Assembly (NCBI GenBank): GCA_963556195.1
Contig: OY744516.1
Location: 29,232,183-29,296,182, forward strand
Length of the DNA: 64,000 bases
Source of the DNA: Sepiola atlantica
Lineage: Eukaryota; Mollusca; Cephalopoda; Sepiida; Sepiolidae
Direction of reading: 5' to 3'
Both the position numbers and the translations under genes were made by a program. A model generated the notes under the pieces. That model was not told where the DNA came from, ran no database searches, and worked only from the letters and a program-made list of their open reading frames with translations. Positions 45,731-56,790 of the stretch are shown piece after piece (the stretch's first letter is position 1; the number at the start of each line of letters is the position of its first letter).

Positions 45731-46769
45731 CTTCTTCTTAGATATGGGTGAAATAGTAGGGTAGACTTGTAAGTGAAACTAGTCTAGGATATGGAAAACT
45801 CCAACATAATACGAGTTCTTTCCCGATTAAAACAGCATTGCTTCCGGTAGTCTTCGGTTTCTTCTTTGACTTAACCAATGCCTGGTCAAGATAAATGCGG
45901 CTGGTGATTGTGTAACCTTTGTTTCACTATAATTTTGTTATTATGCAGTTAATTTTTCGAGAGATATCCATTGCTATTCGATTCAGAAAGAAAACCAAAA
46001 ATCTGAATTTAATTGAGATTAAACCATTGAATACTAGTCGATGACGAGATAACTTCAAAATAACTAATAGACGCAGATTCATCAGAGGAGTATCATCTTC
46101 ATCTGTTGTAAACCATCATTTTCTATTTAATAGAAGTGAACGTACGTGTGTCTGTATCGCTTCAATAATCACGTAGGCAAAGGAGACAGGCTAAAACTTG
46201 ATCTTAATAATAACAGATAATAAAAAAAGGATAGAATAATCATGTATTCAAATTCAATTTCATGACGTGTTCTTAATATTTTTCTGACTAAAATAGTAAA
46301 TAATTTACGGACACACAGATGCTTTATTTGCAGATTCAGAAGAAAGAGGGCGCGCGGATTAGTTTATTAGTAAAACTTAACTCGCGTATTTTTTGTAAAA
46401 CTTTACTCACTTCTTTGTTCTTTACGTAAGATTTAACTCGCATATTTGTTGTTTATTTTTTTATTTTTTTTATTTTATTTACGTGTTTGGTAAGTTTCAC
46501 CTCGAGTAGTTCTTTCAGTTTTTACAGTAAAAAATTAATTGATATTTATAATAATAAATTACTTACTATTCGCCCAGGCAACGCCGACTAGCCCTGCCAG
46601 TTGAATATATGTTTATAGGTAAATTTTGGTTCAAGGATTCCTTCATTGATCTCGATAGATACGTTTCTCAATGTCGTTAAGCTTTTAGTTTAACAGCTTC
46701 ATATGGTCCGATCTGGAAACCTCGGATCGGTGATCATTAGTTATTAGAACGATCTCTCTATTGCGTTCA
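45731..46769. other. unannotated; possible Helitron 3' end
   Basis: At 46571-46600 GCCCAGGCAACGCCGACTAG followed by CCCTGCCAG then T looks like a degenerate Helitron terminus (hairpin plus CTRR-type end). The remainder shows no recognised feature. Confidence 0.4.
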
Positions 46770-47040
46770 TATTCGCTATCAATGATCGTGGATAGTTGAG
46801 GGATAACTTGATCTCTAAGGGAAGCCATGTGGTGGCCAGCAAACTCACCAGATTTAAGCCCTTGTGAATGTTATTTTGGTAGATAACCAAAAGATCTGCT
46901 CGAACTCTTAAGGATTTGAAGGAAATTATCATAGAGGAAATTTACACAATTTCACCTTAGATGACACAGGCAGTCATGGATAAATACCGGAAATAAACTA
47001 CCGAAAATGACTTCAAAATGTATTATAAACAATGACCGCG
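46770..47040 (+). pseudogene. mariner-like transposase C-terminal scrap
   Basis: The plus strand reads, with shifts, WLRDNLISREAMWW-like sequence, then WWPANSPDLSPCECYF in one frame (third catalytic Asp of the mariner triad in SPDLSP) and RTLKDLKEIIIEEIYTIS, MTQAVMDKY in another. This is the last 90 or so codons of a transposase different from the 36-kb one. No TIRs found. Confidence 0.65.
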
Positions 47041-47562
47041 ATTTATGTGATATAATTTTTAAAACTCATTAAAACATGAATATGTATAAATACATCATTT
47101 AACATTTGACAAAATATGAATATTAGATTTAAATTTCAACAGTTAATGCAAATCTTTTTCAACCATCAAACTTTAAAAGTTTATATTCGGAACATCACAA
47201 AGTGTCATCAGATGTCCTCTTGGCTTGGCAGGCCGAGAGCAGGCTGAAGATAATACCTCGAAAAATGTAAACGAAGAGGCGATCGTAGAGCCAAGTCAAT
47301 TTTTACAACTACACAGACATAAAAGAAAGAAATAGACACTTTATTATCATTAATAATGAAGACTGCTGTCAAAAGATCCTGATAGATCTAGGAAGATAAT
47401 GTAGGTTATTTTCCCTCGCTGATGAATTGGGCAATCAGTCAGTGTACAATGGAAAAGTTAAATCGTGATGTTTTTTGCGATTTGACAATAGATTATGCTA
47501 TAATATGGCTCCTTTCAACTCTTAGAATTTAAATGCTTCTTTAGTAAGTGCCGTACTTGAAT
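47041..47562. other. unannotated sequence
   Basis: A CTGATGA word on the minus strand near 47205 has no GAAA partner at a suitable distance. No other feature. Confidence 0.5.
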
Positions 47563-49470
47563 AGTTATATATGAAAAAGATACGTTGATATCTGTACCCC
47601 AATGAATGTCAAATCATATCAAATATCGATGCTACAAATGGTGATATATGAAAAAGATATGAAACACAACGAATGTCAAATAATATCAAATATCGATGCT
47701 ACAAATGGTGATATATGAGAAAGATATTTTAATATCTGAAACACAATAACTGTCCAATAATATCAAATATCGATGCTACAAATGGTGATATATGAAAAAG
47801 ATACGTTGAAATCTGAAACACAATGAATGTCAAATAATATCAAATATCGATGCTACAAATGGTGATATATGAGAAAGATACGTTGAAATCTGAAACACAA
47901 TGAATGTCAAATAATATCAAATATCGATGCAACAAATGGTGATATATGAAAAAGATATGTTGATATCTGAAACACTGAATGTACAAATAATATCAAATAT
48001 CGATGCTACAAATGGTGATATATGAGAAAGATATGTTGATATCTGTCACCCAATGAATGTCAAATAATATCAAATATCGATGCTACAAATGGTGATATAT
48101 GAAAAAGATACGTTGATATCTGAAACACAATAAATGTCAAATAATATCAAATATCGATGCTACAAATGGTGATATATTAAAAAATACGTTGATATCTGAA
48201 ACACAATAAATGTCAAATAATATCAAACATCGATGCTACAAATGGTGATATACGAACAAGATATGTTGATATCTGAAACACAATGAATGTCAAATTATAT
48301 CAAATACCGATGCTACAAATAGTGATATATGAAAAGATATGTTGATATCTAAAACACAATAAATGTCAAATAATATCAAATATCGATGCTACAAATGGTG
48401 ATATATGAAAAAGATACGTTGATATCTGAAACACAACGAATGTCAAATAATATCAAATATCGATGCTACAAATGGTGATATATGAAAAAGATATTTTGAT
48501 ATCTGAAACACAATAAATGTCAAATAATATCAAACATCGATGCTACAAATGGTGATATACGAACAAGATATGTTGATATCTGAAACACAATAAATGTCAA
48601 ATAATATCAAATATCGATGCTACAAATGGTGATATATGAAATAGATATGTTGATATCTGAAACACAACGAATGTCAAATAATATCAAATATCGATGCTAC
48701 AAATGGTGATATATGAAAAAGATATCTTGATATCTGAAACACAATAAATGTCAAATAATATCAAATATCGATGCTACAAATGGTGATATATTAAAAAATA
48801 CGTTGAAATCTGAAACACAATAAATGTCAAATAATATCAAATATCGATGCTACAAATAGTGATATATGAAAAAGATATGTTGACATCGGAAACACAACGA
48901 ATGTCAAATAATATCAAATATCGATGCTACAAATGGTGATATGTTAAAAAATACGTTGAAATCTGAAACACAATAAATGTCAAATAATATCAAATATCGA
49001 TGCTACAAATAGTGATATATGAAAAAGATATGTTGACATCGGAAACACAATAAATGTCAAATAATATCAAATATCGATGCTACAAATGGTGATATATGAA
49101 AAAGATATCTTGATATCTGAAACACAATAAATGTCAAATATCAAATATCGATGCTACAAATGGTGATATATGAAAAAGATATCTTGATATCTGAAACACA
49201 ATAAATGTCAAATAATATCAAATATCGATGCTACAAATGGTGATATATGAAATAGATATGTTGATATCTGAAACACAATAAATGTAAAATAATATCAAAT
49301 ATCGATGCTACAAATGGTGATATATGAAAAAGATATGTTGATATCTGAAACACAATAAATGTCAAATAATATCAAATATCGATGCTACAAATGGTGATAT
49401 ATGAAAAAGATATGTTGATATCTGAAACACAGTAAATGTCAAATAATATCAAATATCGATGTTACAAACT
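47563..49470 (+). repeat. 77-bp satellite array, about 24 copies
   Basis: Unit landmarks: AATATCGATGCTACAAATGG, TGATATATGAAAAAGATATG, TTGATATCTGAAACACAATA, AATGTCAAATAATATC. Most spacings are 76-78 bp; the first full unit lost about 10 bp and one near 49140 lost 7. Units are 90% or more alike by eye, with local variants (TTAAAAAATACG replacing TGAAAAAGATACG) shared by neighbouring units. No open frame runs through it. Confidence 0.95.
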
Positions 49471-50104
49471 GTTACTATTGCTTTGTATGGCTTCGGGTGT
49501 TGGCCGTCGGCGATAAACATGTATGAATAATTTTTGTTAGGTTTCTATTTACTTCTTCCATGTTTGTGTATAATCAGTTTTTTTTCTGGATAGTTTTGTT
49601 CTTTTTTATACCCATTCGTAATATGGGTGATCTCACCCACTCTGTATTTCTTCAATCACTCTAATTTCTTTATAAAATGAATTCATGAATCACTAAGCAG
49701 TGTCATTAGAGGGCAGTCATCAAATAGATCAATAATTAATGGTCGACAAAGCAACAAAAGAAAGCGAATACAACAGAAAGCAATGTAAAGGCGAACAAAA
49801 ATAGTGCATATCAAACCAAACTAGAACGCACTCGATGAACGTAGAGTAAATAAAAAGATAGATGTATAATAGTGTAACTTACAATACCATGCAAATATAC
49901 CAACAAATCTATGCAAACTATTTATATATCACAAACAAATACTTCCTCTGAAACGAATATGTTACACCAACAGTCATAATCTTACAAGAAAATGTGCCTA
50001 TACTTTATTTATTTATGTGTTTTGGACCATCTCTTTTTATTAACAATCTTCTTAATTTAACAATTAAATTTACTTTTACATGGATATTTATACTTTTTTT
50101 ACGA
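49471..50104. other. unannotated sequence
   Basis: Nothing recognised. Confidence 0.5.
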
Positions 50105-50285
50105 ATATAGATTCCGTATCTGTCAGTCTGAAGCTGAAACTATACTATTCCATTCTCTTAATGTATTATTTCACCATCTTTCAATGCTGAATTTAAGGGG
50201 ATTGGCAGTAACGTATCTGTTATGTTGCAATTAGGCCATTTTCCAAGATATTACCTCCCCCTTTTCAGGGGTTAGCGTACGCCAA
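50105..50285 (+). repeat. dispersed unit of the 27.7-kb minisatellite
   Basis: Shares GTATCTGTCAGTCTGAAGCT, GAAACTATACTATTCC, TCTTTCAATGCTGAATTTA and AGATATTACCTCC with 27780-27970, as a single unit. Confidence 0.7.
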
Positions 50286-50792
50286 CAAGACATTCCTCGC
50301 AATCAGCTGTTCATTAGTAAACTCAACGCTTTAATTATATATATTAGCAAATACATGCGGTCGGGGGGAGCATATTATTGCGAGCTAATACTATATCAAT
50401 ATATACAGATCAAATTCTCTTAAATAATTCATCCGATAGTTCTCAAAAATGCCCCTCTTAATTCTTTTACATTTCTGAATTTATCTAAACTAATTCTAAA
50501 TTTGTATACGCTATTACTAAATTTAATTTGATCTGGAAATATTTTCAAAAATATATTACACTATTAGCAAAAAAAAAATCATAGTTTGTAAATCTGCCTT
50601 TAAATTCAATTTTAATTTATTGGGTTTCTAACATTTTCACAGTAAATATGGAACAAACTATTCGAAATAAAAAACATAAAATTCAAGTTATAAAGAATAA
50701 TTAGTAGATATATAATGTAATTGTAGAATGAAAAGTAAATTCTCTCTGAATGGATCATATGATAAAAAAGATGAAACGAAGTTTAAAATATT
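50286..50792. other. unannotated sequence
   Basis: AT-rich; nothing recognised. Confidence 0.5.
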
Positions 50793-50810
50793 GGAAAATT
50801 TGGAAGATGG

Positions 50811-50874
<64 letters not shown>

Positions 50875-50891
50875 CCATCTTCCAAATTTCC
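50793..50891. repeat. palindrome with (TA)n centre
   Basis: Left arm 50793-50814 and right arm 50871-50891 are 21-bp reverse complements (one extra A on the left). They flank about 28 TA units, giving a hairpin of nearly 100 bp if it folds. Confidence 0.9.
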
Positions 50892-50935
50892 TGCACTGAT
50901 GAGAGCAATAAGCTTGAAACGCTAGCGTCTGTAGG
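50890..50935 (+). ncRNA. hammerhead ribozyme
   Basis: Stem I: CCTGCA (50890-50895) pairs with TGTAGG (50930-50935), one G-T pair. Core CTGATGA at 50896-50902. Stem II: GAGC (50903-50906) pairs with GCTT (50912-50915), first pair G-T, loop AATAA. Core GAAA at 50916-50919. Stem III: ACGC with GCGT, loop TA. Cleavage triplet GTC, predicted cut between 50929 and 50930. The tail GGTATTAATAATTTAATATT is shared with the decayed copy 320 bp downstream. The tRNA-like head is absent here; the (TA)n palindrome lies in its place. Confidence 0.82.
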
Positions 50936-51149
50936 TATTAATAATTTAATATTTATTTATAAATATTATACTAAGCCCCTTTAAGAAATCAAAGTTAAGC
51001 ACTCTCGGAGAAGTTAAAAATAGACTGTCAAAAAGCTCTAATGCAAAGTTCCGATTACGTTCGTCGAACACTCTCGACTAGTCTTCTATCTGTGCCCGCT
51101 TCTAGGTACATATAGATCTTAATTTCCCTTAATTACGTGACAGTTTCCG

Positions 51150-51290
51150 TTAGCCGAGTGGATATGGCGACTGCTTGCAGATTCTAAACTGACCGGGTTC
51201 GCGCCTCCTGACCATCTGATAAGAACAATAAGCTTGAAACGCTAGCATCTTTAGGTATTAATAATTTAATATTTATTTATATATATATAT
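51150..51290 (+). mobile_element. tRNA-like SINE with decayed hammerhead
   Basis: Head with A-box-like GTTAGCCGAGTGGATATGGC (51157) and B-box-like GGGTTCGCGCC at about 51195. The ribozyme region follows within 15 bases and matches 50896-50935 at an exact 320-bp offset. CTGATAA (51216-51222) has lost the invariant G8, stem II has a G-to-A change, and the triplet is ATC. GAAAC is intact. Not expected to cleave. The tail ends in TATTTATATATATA. Confidence 0.75.
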
Positions 51291-51323
51291 ACTGGCAGAA
51301 TACTCGTGCCAAGGCGGTTCTAA

Positions 51324-51869
51324 GCAATAATTATTGCATTAGTTTTAAATTTTAATATTTCTTTCTTTCCTTCAATAAGAAAAATTATCTCTGCAGAACC
51401 CAAAACAATTACAAACGCAGGCTGCTCATGCCAAGACAAAAACAACTGCCCCCTGGAGGGAAATTGCAAAATCAATTCAATCATATATGAAGCAACCGTC
51501 ACAGACCAGAATACCAGTAATGCAGGAAAATATATTGGGATGACGAAGGGAAACTTCAAACAAAGGCTATACGCACACAGAAACTCCTTCAGATACAAAA
51601 ACAAGGCTAATACGGCACTCGCGACCCGAATATGGCAGCTTAAAGAAGAAAATACACCCTTCACCATCAAATGGAAAATAATTGAGAGAAAACCATCCAT
51701 CTCTCCAGCCATAAACAGATGTCCTCTATGTGACGCTGAAAAATACCACATTTCAAAGGCCATCATCGATCCGAATACAGCCTGTTTAAATATCCGCGAG
51801 GAAATATTTAGGAGGTGTATCCACAAGAGACAAGCATTGCTTATAAACTGGTCTGACCGATTCACATAA
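51324..51869 (+). CDS. Penelope-like GIY-YIG endonuclease domain (partial)
   Basis: One frame is open for 181 codons from 51324 to the stop at 51867-51869; the only useful ATG is at 51540, inside the domain, so this is a 5'-truncated element and not a complete gene. Counting from 51324: a Cys-rich linker with CSC (34-36), CPLEGNC (42-48); the GIY half as IIYEATV (53-59); the YIG half as KYIGMTKGNF (69-78); conserved Arg in FKQR (81); H85 and SF in AHRNSF; WQLKEE; and CPLCDAE (133-139), whose Glu 139 is the expected metal ligand. This order is that of Penelope-like element endonucleases. No reverse transcriptase is present upstream: a SINE abuts it. The intact catalytic residues in an isolated fragment suggest a fairly recent insertion. 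Confidence 0.8.
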   Translation, partial: AIIIALVLNFNISFFPSIRKIISAEPKTITNAGCSCQDKNNCPLEGNCKINSIIYEATVTDQNTSNAGKYIGMTKGNFKQRLYAHRNSFRYKNKANTALATRIWQLKEENTPFTIKWKIIERKPSISPAINRCPLCDAEKYHISKAIIDPNTACLNIREEIFRRCIHKRQALLINWSDRFT

Positions 51870-51899
51870 TGTCTAACTACCCCCCTCTACTAATATAAA

Positions 51900-52901
51900 C
51901 ACAATAAAAACGAACAAATACCTCATCAACCTATATCCACTTAAACTTCAAGAGCAAAAACTCCGACCTTCACAAAAATACAAAAATATTTAATTTATTT
52001 ATCAGTCACTAGATTACTCTACAAATCCATTTAAACAAACTATATCCACATAAATTCCAAGAGCAAAAACTTCGACTTTCACCAAAATACAAAAATGCAA
52101 AAATATTTAATTTATTTATCAGCCACTAGATTAATCTACAAACCCATTTTAACAAACTCAAATATTTCATATTTCCAACTAAGTTACCTCCCTTAGATCC
52201 GAATTTCTTCATTAAAATCACTCCAATCTGGGGAAAAGATTTTTACACATTGACGGTTTTTTAGAACGCATACCTTCAAAAATATAACGGCTAATGATAC
52301 AAATTCATAATTTGGCTCACGGGAATTTCAGAGAAACCCTTTCTTTATTTTTGTTTTTAATCTTTAAATTTTTAATTTTTAATTTTTAATTTTTAATTTT
52401 TAATTTTATTTTTTAATTTTTAATTTTATTTTTTATTATTATTATTTTTTAATCTTTAAATTTATTTTTAATTTATTTTTATTCATTATATTTTTATTCT
52501 TTCTATTTTTATTCTTTCTTTCTCTCTCACTCTTTTTTATTCTCTACATTTTTATTCTCTATATTTTTTTATTATTTTTTTAATTCCTTTTTTTATTCTT
52601 TTTTATACTTTTTTATACTTTCTTATACTCTTTCTCTTTTTTTATTCTTTTATTCTTAGTATTGAAATGTTTTTTTATATATAGATGTTTTTTATATTTA
52701 TTTATATATATATTTTTTCATATATATTTTTTTATTTTTTACCCCCCTTTTTTATTCCCTTTAATCTTGAATTCCCTCGTGTTTTAAATCTCAACGGTCT
52801 TATTACACTAAATTTAAATTTAAACAAACACACACAACACACTGAGCAAATAACGCGTCCCAACAAGAGTATCATGTGACCTCACATTTCCAAAACAGAT
52901 G
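51900..52901. repeat. tandem 109-bp unit and T-rich low complexity
   Basis: CTATATCCAC(T/A)TAAA at 51931 and 52040 starts two 109-bp direct copies. From about 52330 to 52760 the sequence is T-rich (TTTTTAATTTT repeats and TTTTTATTC repeats). This probably belongs to the 3' region of the Penelope-like element. Confidence 0.7.
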
Positions 52902-52970
52902 ACAACAGAAGCTGAAGAGAGCCGGATGGGTAAGACCTTCCGTGCTTGAAACCGACGGTACGAATGTTGT
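52902..52970 (+). ncRNA. hammerhead ribozyme, long stem II
   Basis: Core CTGAAGA at 52912-52918 and GAAA at 52948-52951. Stem II is long: GAGC with GCTT (first pair G-T), then CGGA with TCCG, then GG with CC. Stem III: ACC with GGT, loop GAC. Triplet GTA, predicted cut after 52960. Stem I: G-C at the junction, an internal loop, then ACAAC-type pairing of 52902-52907 with 52965-52970. It lies 1.03 kb downstream of the GIY-YIG stop in the same orientation, as expected for a Penelope LTR ribozyme. Confidence 0.7.
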
Positions 52971-53079
52971 ACTAATTTTTCTGTACCAGAATAAATAAAT
53001 ATTATGCTCTTAATTTTTAACTTTAATTCTTAATTAATCGAGCACTCTGCTGGGATTTTTCCTACCATTTTACAAAGAA

Positions 53080-53080
53080 G

Positions 53081-53168
<88 letters not shown>
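53080..53168. repeat. (TA)n microsatellite
   Basis: About 43 TA units. Confidence 0.95.
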
Positions 53169-53172
<4 letters not shown>

Positions 53173-53424
53173 TAATTTTATACGTACATAAAAGTAATGT
53201 GTATAAAATTACTAAAAATATATCCTTTAAAGTTAAGGGCGACATATAATGCAATCTTCTGCATTAATCTGTATCACTTAGAAAGTGAACAATCGAAATA
53301 GTAGTAAGCAAAGTAACAAACGCTACTATCACCAATAAAAGAAATTACATAAAATGTCAAATATTTAAGCGATAAAAACCGTACATATTTCTAACAATGT
53401 GTCATAGTCCAGGGAAAAAAAACT

Positions 53425-53545
53425 CTAGACTATTGACATCAACATCGAAGGTTCGATCCTTGTCTAAGTTAGCCACCACGGCTGTGAGCCAGAAACACGT
53501 GGCCATGGATTACTTTCATGTACGTATAAAATTAATAAATATATA
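53425..53545 (+). mobile_element. tRNA-like SINE with hammerhead remnant
   Basis: B box GGTTCGATCC at about 53450 follows a loose tRNA-like segment. The ribozyme region is shrunken: CTGTGAG (53482) in place of CTGATGAG, most of stem II gone, GAAAC intact at 53492-53496. Stem I is still recognisable (CCACGG with CCATGG, one mismatch). The AT-rich tail passes into TA-rich sequence. Confidence 0.5.
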
Positions 53546-53808
53546 TATACATCATTAACTTTATAAATATATATGGTATATATAAATATATATATAGTAA
53601 GTCAAATCGCTAGCTTTCATTAGCGATAATGCAAAATTCTTCATAAAAGCGGATAAAGAACTCTACAATATCTGATATAGAAAAACTAGCGTGAGTCGTT
53701 TTACTGCATTGTAGCCTAGCGTATACTAACGCCATATTTAATTATGTTTCGCCAGTTATTAATGCATATTATTGGGTGATGTTCTTTAAATAAACATTAT
53801 ATTTCAAA

Positions 53809-54034
53809 CTAGCGGAACCGGTCTTCCGGCGTTGCCCGGGAGAAAGTACTACCTATTGCATGACGTCGAATAAAAAAAGAAACGGCCTATTATTTATTTT
53901 CCTCCCCCTCTACCGTGTGTGCGAATGCTATAAATTAAAAAAAAAGGAAAAAGTGGTACAGTAGAATCGGATCGAACGCTTAAACTGGCGATTATGTAAC
54001 CTGCCTTCCTAACCACTGCGCTACCGTTTCCACT
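53809..54034 (-). mobile_element. Helitron-like 3' end plus tRNA-like SINE
   Basis: On the minus strand CCGGGCAACGCCGGAAGACC (hairpin) leads to CTAG at 53812-53809 followed by T, a Helitron-type 3' terminus. A tRNA-like head on the same strand lies at about 54030-53960 (GGTAGCGCAGTGGTTAGGAA, then GTTCGATCC). Whether both belong to one element is unknown. Confidence 0.45.
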
Positions 54035-55037
54035 TAAAAATACATGTGAAAATACCTCAATTAAACTAAGCTTCATTATTGGGCATGCGTGTTATGTAAA
54101 CATTCAGCAATGACACAGTTTATGTCATTTGTTGTTAAAGTAAATGGATTTCGCAACTTTTCTATAATATGGGTGTTAAACGTGTATGATTTTGTAAATG
54201 TAAATGTATCGGGGTCTACCAGTGTCTTGGTGTTTATTGAATTAAATAGGAAGTCGATTTGATCCACAAATTGTAGCTGCCATGTTGAATATAATAAATG
54301 TTGCAGGAACTGTGTTCGTTAATTTCATTCGCTTAATTCCGGAATGAATGTAAATGTAGAAGTCATAGGTAGAATTAGAAATAGCGTAATCTGATATTCG
54401 CGGAAAATCATCGGATTGAACGAGAGCGGTCATTAAGTCTTTGTGTATTGCTTTATATTATGTAGTGAATTAATACCAGGCAAATAATAAATAAGAACCA
54501 GTGTTTTGTGAAAATTAAACTGTGTGTATTAGTTCCCGGTGTCGATGAGTAGAGTGAAAGTACATAATTGTTAGGGAGGGAAGTTTTTGCTACCACCTAT
54601 ATAGAGTTGTTTTTTCGGGGAGACGTTGATGGTGGGCAAAATGTAATATTTAGTGTTAGCTGGAAGAAAATAATAACAAATTTACTAAAACACGCTCGAG
54701 TGAATAAGTGTAGTATAGTGGTGAGTTTAGTAGCCTGTGATGCATGTGGTTATTTTCCTATACTCCGAGAAGGTACAGGGGAAAAAACATCTCTACTTTA
54801 TATATTAGAAGATAAACTTTTTAGAAAGAAATATTTAACCATCTCAAAATTCAATTTCTTCGTATTCATATAAAGTGTGGTAGGTGTTATTTCTCTTACT
54901 ATAAAATAAGTACGCTCACCAACACTCTTCAACACCGGAAAACTTTTTTCAAAGGGAGGCAGGTTAATCATTTTTAGAGTTTGCCGATAAAGCTACAAAT
55001 TCACACGCACATTCTTAAAAGAGTAATAGTCAAAAGC
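54035..55037. other. unannotated sequence
   Basis: A 101-codon plus-strand frame (54568-54873) begins MLGREVFATTYIELFFRG and has no recognised domain. The surrounding DNA shows no repeat signal. Possibly a chance frame. Confidence 0.4.
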
Positions 55038-55201
55038 GAATAAATTCAACACATAATAACACGAATAAATTCAACACATAACACGAATAAATTCAACACA
55101 TAATAACACGAATAAATTCAACACATAATAACACGAATAAATTCAACACATAATAACACGAATAAATTCAACACATAATAACACGAATAAATTCAACACA
55201 T
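55038..55201. repeat. 25-bp minisatellite
   Basis: Seven copies of GAATAAATTCAACACATAAT plus AACAC; the second copy lacks 3 bp, the rest are identical. Confidence 0.95.
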
Positions 55202-56790
55202 GTAACGAAGGCATAAACTGCTAGTGAAAAAGGGTTGCTTTTTCATCATCTATGTATGTAGATTATGTAAATTTTAGTTTCTCAGGGGAAAAACTTCATA
55301 TTTCCTTTAAAAACACATTTATTTAGAAACAATTGTTTCTCCCTATTTTAAGAACATATATTTTCCTGATATAGAAAATATTATCGATGTTTATTAAGAG
55401 GTTTCTTCAGTGGAAGATTACAATTCTCGGAAAAGTCAATAATGACTTTTGTTAGCTATTGCTATGGATTAGAAATTGTATTTGAGAAAAAGCATTGTCT
55501 AGAATATGGCTTCTGATCCTAACTGTTGGTGATGAGGTATAAATTGATGATTCGTTGATGATTAGATTTTGAATAGAAAATAGTTTAATAACGAAAATAT
55601 CAAGATGGCGACCACATAGTTTTAATTATTAAAATTATTGAGTTGATAGTGTCTGCATTGGAGCCAAGTAGAAGAATGGATAATCAAATAGGGAGTGGGG
55701 TTAAGCGCTGACCGAGATTGACGTGTAAAACCCACAATAGAAGATCTAAGGGAGAAAAAGGGAGGATTGACGAATTCGATCGCTTGTTAAACATTTCTGC
55801 AGGTTAATTATAGACGGAGGAAAGCGAGGTAATCAAACCCTACACTATTCGGGATCCACTCCGATTAAGACCGATTCCTATATAAGCCAGACATATTTGT
55901 TTGTTCGGCAGACATTTTTCGACGGGCAGATGAATTCGATAGTACTGAAAAGCCCCCTAGGTGTAGACCCTGAGCTCAATTCGTTACTCCAAAGATTAAC
56001 TCTTTGACAAAGCGGAAAAAAACATTCAGTGCCAACCCCTATTAAAGAATTTTGTAGAAAGGCCTAGTAGAATTGTTAGTGCACAAGCATTGCTCTGAGA
56101 TGATGTTTTATTTCATACCAATCTGTATATAAACTGATTAAGTGTTACGCTACAACATCGATGAAAAAACATAACCTTTTTTTATTATTTTAGAAAAACA
56201 AACATTAGACAACAAAATAAACCGAAGAGAGCAGTTCGTCCTCAATCGACTGCACTTGGTCATACATGACTAACACAAATCGTATATACTTAAGCAAGGA
56301 ATTCCTAAGTGATTTAGCGTCACAGTAAACCATATCATTGAGCACTGCGGGAACACAGCTCATACTAGGAAAAAGTACTTTGATGCAATAAATCTACCGG
56401 AATTGTTTTAAAAAGTAAAATGTTGTAAATAAATCTTGTTTCTTCTTCTTTTCATGCAGAATAATGTATAAAAAGTTAGATATGTATATACGTTTATATA
56501 TTAGTGTGTACAGGGTTCACTCCAAAACAAATGAACCTATTATTATGAATTTCGGAATACAACTGCTAGGCTATATTTAGTTTAATTTAGTTTTATGCAA
56601 AGGGGGCAAAGAGGCGGGAAAAGCCCTTTGTGAAATTTACGCAATATGTATGAGACATCAATTTATACATACTCCCCAAATTCCAGTTTCTGTTGGTGTA
56701 TTTAAAACGGTTTTAAGGAGCATAATATGAACACAACCTCCCATTTGAAAATTAAAATATTTCAGATTTGCATTAAATTGTATCCATTTC
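55202..56790. other. unannotated sequence
   Basis: No gene or named repeat seen. Confidence 0.5.

Noticed and set aside
47563..49470. Hammerhead in the 77-bp satellite (GAAAC...TGTC in each unit)
   Set aside because: No CTGANGA-like core at a workable distance upstream and no stem II, and 77 bp leaves little room for a complete ribozyme.
51320..51865. 181-codon minus-strand frame
   Set aside because: It is the antisense shadow of the GIY-YIG frame on the plus strand, which has all the conserved residues.
54568..54873. 101-codon frame as a host gene
   Set aside because: No domain, no splice signals that I can defend and no codon-use contrast with its surroundings.
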